Position numbers and translations under genes: made by a program. 5,886 nt of DNA from JBEKYH01 sp049511115. Its GTDB lineage: Bacteria > Planctomycetota > Phycisphaerae > Tepidisphaerales > Tepidisphaeraceae. The notes below the pieces were generated by a model. It made no database searches. It saw only the letters and a list, made by a program, of their open reading frames with translations, and was not told where the DNA came from. Where the stretch lies: positions 1-5,886 of the forward strand of contig JBEKYH010000339.1 in NCBI GenBank assembly GCA_049511115.1, in the 5' to 3' direction. Within the stretch, counting starts at the first letter, position 1. Every line of letters begins with the position of its first letter. Positions 5,826 to 5,886 of this stretch are shown here, in pieces.

Positions 5826-5886
5826 TGGCCCGAAGTTACATTAAGTGTTCAAGGGTTCAAGAGGGATTGCGAGGGCTTAAGAGTTT

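Noticed and set aside
5847..5861. Short tandem GTTCAAG copies (8-base period) upstream of the DUF62 gene
   Set aside because: Only two copies of seven bases near the window edge. Too little to call an operator or repeat, and no convincing promoter was seen in 5826-5886.

Overview
The window is a compact, GC-rich bacterial chromosomal segment. It holds five protein genes, one of them cut by the left edge, plus two inverted-repeat elements between genes. No tRNA, rRNA, CRISPR array or transposase is visible. The palindromic intergenic repeats built on GTAGGGTGGGC and on CGCCAAG units are of a kind I associate with Planctomycetota and other large environmental genomes. That lineage is a tentative inference, not something the genes prove.

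Layout, left to right: (1) the N-terminal 146 codons of an ABC-F family ATPase on the minus strand, running off the left edge; (2) a 249-base divergent intergenic region with a long imperfect hairpin, 458-585; (3) on the plus strand, an unusual single-frame protein of about 553 residues joining an adrenodoxin-type [2Fe-2S] ferredoxin domain, a class III nucleotide cyclase domain and a class I (ascorbate/cytochrome c peroxidase-like) heme peroxidase domain; (4) a 109-base convergent gap with a near-perfect 21-base inverted repeat; (5) on the minus strand, a membrane-anchored PhnD-type substrate-binding protein; (6) a BioA-type aminotransferase; (7) a SAM hydroxide adenosyltransferase (DUF62 family). 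The three right-hand genes are read leftward in the order DUF62 protein, BioA, PhnD. The first two are translationally coupled through an ATGA overlap.

The most notable object is the ferredoxin-cyclase-peroxidase fusion. All four cluster cysteines, the cyclase metal and substrate residues, and both heme-pocket histidines of the peroxidase are present. The protein could therefore link peroxide or electron transfer chemistry to cyclic nucleotide production in one polypeptide; this function is an inference. The peroxidase domain has Tyr and Phe where canonical class I enzymes have the distal and proximal Trp, and lacks the loop carrying the ascorbate-contacting Arg.

The second oddity is that the BioA-like protein carries Gln where the family's PLP Schiff-base Lys should be, although the rest of the fold is well preserved. 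Together with its coupling to a SAM-cleaving enzyme, this raises the question of what the pair actually does in biotin or SAM metabolism.
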